A DNA stretch of 64,000 nt, taken from Bemisia tabaci. Taxonomy: Eukaryota; Arthropoda; Insecta; Hemiptera; Aleyrodidae. Numbering within the stretch: position 1 is the stretch's first letter; every line of letters begins with the position of its first letter. The notes under the pieces were generated by a model, which saw only the letters and a program-made list of their open reading frames with translations, was not told where the DNA came from and did no database searches. The DNA lies in the NCBI RefSeq assembly GCF_918797505.1, contig NC_092797.1:36593372-36657371 (forward strand). Direction: 5' to 3'. Both the position numbers and the translations under genes were made by a program. Of this stretch, positions 60,971 to 64,000 are shown in pieces.

Positions 60971-63571
60971 CACATTTTTATTTGAAACTCTGTAGAGAAA
61001 GTAAAAAAATAAATTGATTTATATGACCTGTATATTTTTTACTTTTCCATGTTTTGATTTTGATAATTTTTAGTTTCATTCAAATCTTGCAAAATATATC
61101 TCAGAAATCAGTCAGTGTGGAGCATTTGTTGTTTAACGCATGGATTGCTTTTGAAATTAACACCTGACCATTTTTTCCAGACTTTTGACTGGCTAGACTG
61201 CGGGCTAACTGTCCAGTTCACGGACCGGGAACGGTTCAGTCAACGGGCCGTGTGTTGGACAGTCACCTCCAGTTCTGAACAAGCTGAATTACGGATTAAA
61301 GGGGTCCTGTAAGGGAAAATTCTATGAGTATTCGCAATTTTGAATCCTGCTAGCAAGGTTGCTTGATTTGGAGCGATTTTCTCGTATCCTTCCCTCACCT
61401 TTCCTTCTCAGATACATGATTCTAAATTCGATAAAGGTATGCTGGCCTATAACACATTCTGTTCTTCTATTTGGTAAATGTCAATCGACAATTAATTGAA
61501 GGGTGCTATGCCTTTTTGGGCCTCTTTATTATCGATACCTTCAGGGAAAAATTTTAGTTGTTCAAGAAAAATTTAAATCCTCTTGGATTCAATGTCTAAG
61601 GCGTTGCTGTTGCTATTTTCTCACGTTCCTACTTCTCTTCCTCGCGGCTGGATTACATATTAGAGGATGTGCTTAGTCGTGAGGAAGTGAAAAAAATATT
61701 GAATTACTTTTCCTAATTTTTTTTATGCCCTCTCGAATCTCATTTAAAGTGCTAAGTTGTGAGATTGTCGCGAAAAACACTTATGTCACTATGCGCTGAA
61801 TCTCATCCAATTGTATATGTATATACATCAAATATCGATAGCCACAGTCGGAAAAGCAAAGCCCCATTGGAGGCATTGCAAATCTTCTCTCGTGTTTTAT
61901 TCTTTTTAGAGAGAACTGTGCAATAATTTTTCAGAATTTTCCGGGAGTTTTTCTCACTCATTCAGAAACATTAAAAGGCATTCATTTTCGTAAAAATTAT
62001 AAGAACGAGGAAACTCAACTTCCGACACCAAACAATGCTCTCCGGCCCTTCCCACTCAGAGGAACCTCAAAACGGAGCAAAAGTCTCAAGTAAAAGAAAC
62101 TAAAATAAAAATTTGCCATGTAAAAACTTTTTTTAGCACTTTATTTTTAAAACAAAATTAAAGTGAAAAAACCGCTCTGATAAACAACGAGCAGCTTCCT
62201 TTTGCCTTTTACTAAGAGCCGCAATTCTAAATTTTTTGCAACAAATTTCATCCTGGCGATTGAGAGTGTAGGCTGTCCATCGTAAACAGGGGAAGCAATT
62301 AGTTCTACAATTTATGATCGTTTTAATCACTTTGACTAACACTCGGCACGACCGCTTAATATAAGATCAAGTAGTTTCAACAGGGAACATGACCATTTTT
62401 AGATGAGCCTTGGGCTACGTGATATTTCTACTATTATAAGTCTCATCTAAAAATGACCATGTTTTCTTTCAAAACAACTCGTTCACTCAGCTTGTATAAT
62501 ACTTTCATCGATTAAAAGTCTAAGTTGAGAATTTCTGGAGCAAAAAATGGTGGAGCTGACCATCTTCAAATCCTGGAAATGATTGTTTTTTTTTTTTAAT
62601 TGAGGTGAAGATAATTCGAAGACAACAGGAACCAGGGCGTGGTCAAAAATATTATGAAGGTTAAAAGTTGAATATCCTTTAGAGACGGACATTGTTACAT
62701 CATTAGTGCTTAGAACTCTTTCTTAAAATTGAAGAATTTCAACCAATCCGAGGTTGTTGAACCTAATACCTCAAAATGTATCTACTTATTCGGAACGAAA
62801 TTTCCTTCCCTGAGAGAAAAACCTGACATGTGGGGATTTTGATAAGATTCACAAAAATGTATTTATTTCAATTACATAAAAAGGGTATCTTCAATTCTCA
62901 TGCTAGGCTATTATTAGGCAAGACAGCAGTAAGTGCTATCATGCTTTCAGCGTACTTCCGTGGTTGCGTTTTGAACACACAACAAACTCATTTTCAGGTT
63001 AGAGATTGGCAGAAGAGGGTGGCACTGTACTCGAAAGCTCCTTTTCATTGGCTCTCTGGGGGAAAAATGTCACTTACTGATGTCTTGCCTGAAACTACGT
63101 CATTTTTTGCTCACCTACGGCTTTCTCATATGTCTCGTTTTTATAAAATTAAGATGAATTTTGCTGTTTTAGCTATTTCAGTGATTGCATCTAAAAGAGA
63201 GTAAACGAATTTTGAAAGGAACTCGATTTCGAAAATTTGACACTTGTCTCTTTCTTCGCTACCACGGCAGATATGAGGACTTATCTGTAACAATAGCGGA
63301 TGTGAAAAATTACCTTTTCGAAACACATTCAAGAAACTGTTTTGGCATCGAGAAAATTTTGAGAAAATACTTGAGTTGTGATCTTCGAGATCTGTACATT
63401 ATACCAGAGCCAAACATATTAAATTTTTGTGTGAACAAAACAGTTTTTTAAGCGTGTTTCTAAAAGGTAATATTTCACATCCGGCATTGTTTCGTGTAAG
63501 GCCTCATATATACATAAACAACTTTGCTTGCACGGATAGGTGCTCTTCCATCTCATATCTCTGTTTTTCAG
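60970..63571. other. No gene recognised upstream of the GMC exon
   Basis: Overlapping plus-strand frames at 62830-63204 and 63185-63451 are longer than most in the window, but they have no domain I know and no clear splice sites. If the GMC gene has a separate leader exon or promoter here I could not identify it. Confidence 0.4.
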
Positions 63572-63849
63572 CTGAACTTAGACAATAAGGTTTTGCGGCA
63601 ACGCGACTCGTGCCTCTAGTCCACCCAATCGTCTAGTCAAATGAAATGCGGGACTTCTCGGTTTTCTTGGCCTGTGTCTTGGTGCAGGTGATCCAGCTGC
63701 CGAGTTGGAGTCAGGGCCTGGGCAACTTCGAGCCACCCGTTTTCTTCCGCGAGGACCCCCTCAACTTCCTGCCTATCTTCCCGGAGTATGACTTCATCAT
63801 CGTCGGTGCTGGTCCCGGCGGTTCCGTCGTGGCCAACCGCCTATCAGAG
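63572..63849 (+). CDS. First coding exon of a GMC-family FAD oxidoreductase (glucose dehydrogenase-like)
   Basis: The exon is bounded by a strong acceptor (ctctgtttttcag) and the donor GAG|GTAATA. Translation starts at ATG 63646, the first Met after an in-frame TAG, giving 68 codons that end in phase 0. The first ~23 residues (MRDFSVFLACVLVQVIQLPS) form a hydrophobic signal peptide, so the enzyme is probably secreted. Residues about 47-62 hold the FAD-binding dinucleotide fold: YDFIIVGAGPGGSVVANRLSE, with GxGxxG. This is the opening of GMC (glucose-methanol-choline) oxidoreductases, usually about 600 residues; insect members include glucose dehydrogenase and ecdysone oxidase. The substrate cannot be told from this exon. 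Bases 63572-63645 are 5'-UTR. The remaining exons are outside the window. GC content is much higher than the surroundings, as expected of conserved coding sequence. Confidence 0.92.
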
Positions 63850-64000
63850 GTAATAATAAAACTTTAACCCAAACCCTTCGGCTGAAACACATAGGTTCTT
63901 CTTAAATTTACCCTAAGTACACGGAGAAAAAAACCTCGTGTGTGGGACCCGAAGTTAAGGTCATATGGATCTCTGAAGTTTTCGGATTGAGCATCTGAAA

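Noticed and set aside
62830..63451. Overlapping frames as an upstream gene or exon
   Set aside because: No known domain, inconsistent frames, no clear splice sites; kept only as unassigned sequence.

Overview
The window is eukaryotic, most likely insect, DNA. It has AT-rich non-coding sequence, GT-AG introns, short exons, many small inverted-repeat transposons with clean target-site duplications (TSDs), SINEs, a mariner relic and a retroelement relic. The only clearly recognisable cellular coding sequence is C2H2 zinc-finger exons at the left edge and the first coding exon of a GMC-family FAD oxidoreductase at the right edge. The abundant GCCGTGCTAAGG, TTGGACGTATTTC and CAGTGGCGTGG element families, together with a secreted GMC enzyme, remind me of a hemipteran, perhaps a whitefly. 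That is recollection and inference, not something shown here.

Left part (1-8.3 kb, minus strand): I reconstruct a multi-exon gene running leftward and continuing past base 1. It consists of an upstream exon (8335-8077), a coiled-coil/low-complexity exon (6408-5878), a two-finger C2H2 exon (5364-5176) and another two-finger exon (155 to the edge). All visible junctions after the first are the same phase (one base before the intron, two after), so the zinc-finger exons could be joined in series or skipped without changing frame. The 5364-5176 exon has an in-frame TAA exactly where the conserved leucine of its second finger should be, although the zinc-binding histidines and a good splice donor follow. 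A partial duplicate of the coiled-coil exon lies at 7056-7223, with a long imperfect palindrome between the copies.

Middle part (8.4-63.5 kb): I see no convincing cellular gene. The stretch is a graveyard of small DNA transposons. There are at least five recurrent MITE families: hAT-like CAGTGGCG elements with 8-bp TSDs; a 253-263-bp family with 4-bp TSDs; a ~130-bp TTGGACG family; a ~120-135-bp TATCGTCGC family; and ~140-160-bp CAGTGGCGATT/GGATCC elements. Also present are large foldbacks (35.7-36.2, 14.7-15.4, 34.2-34.4 and 0.5-0.7 kb), a tRNA-derived SINE with a 49-base tail, a 5S-rRNA-derived sequence inside a 1.4-kb terminal-inverted-repeat (TIR) element, a degenerate mariner with a broken transposase, an 820-bp hAT element with a perfect 8-bp TSD, and the GIY-YIG end of a Penelope-like retroelement. 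Several tandem duplications and long homopolymers complete it.

Right part (63.57-63.85 kb, plus strand): a 5'-UTR plus signal-peptide exon of a GMC oxidoreductase, ending at a GT donor and continuing outside the window.

Coordinates of repeats were read by eye and may be off by a few bases. I found nothing that amounts to a new multi-gene system. The most interesting items are the stop-interrupted in-phase zinc-finger exon, the long direct repeats that exactly flank two insertions, and the 5S-containing TIR element.
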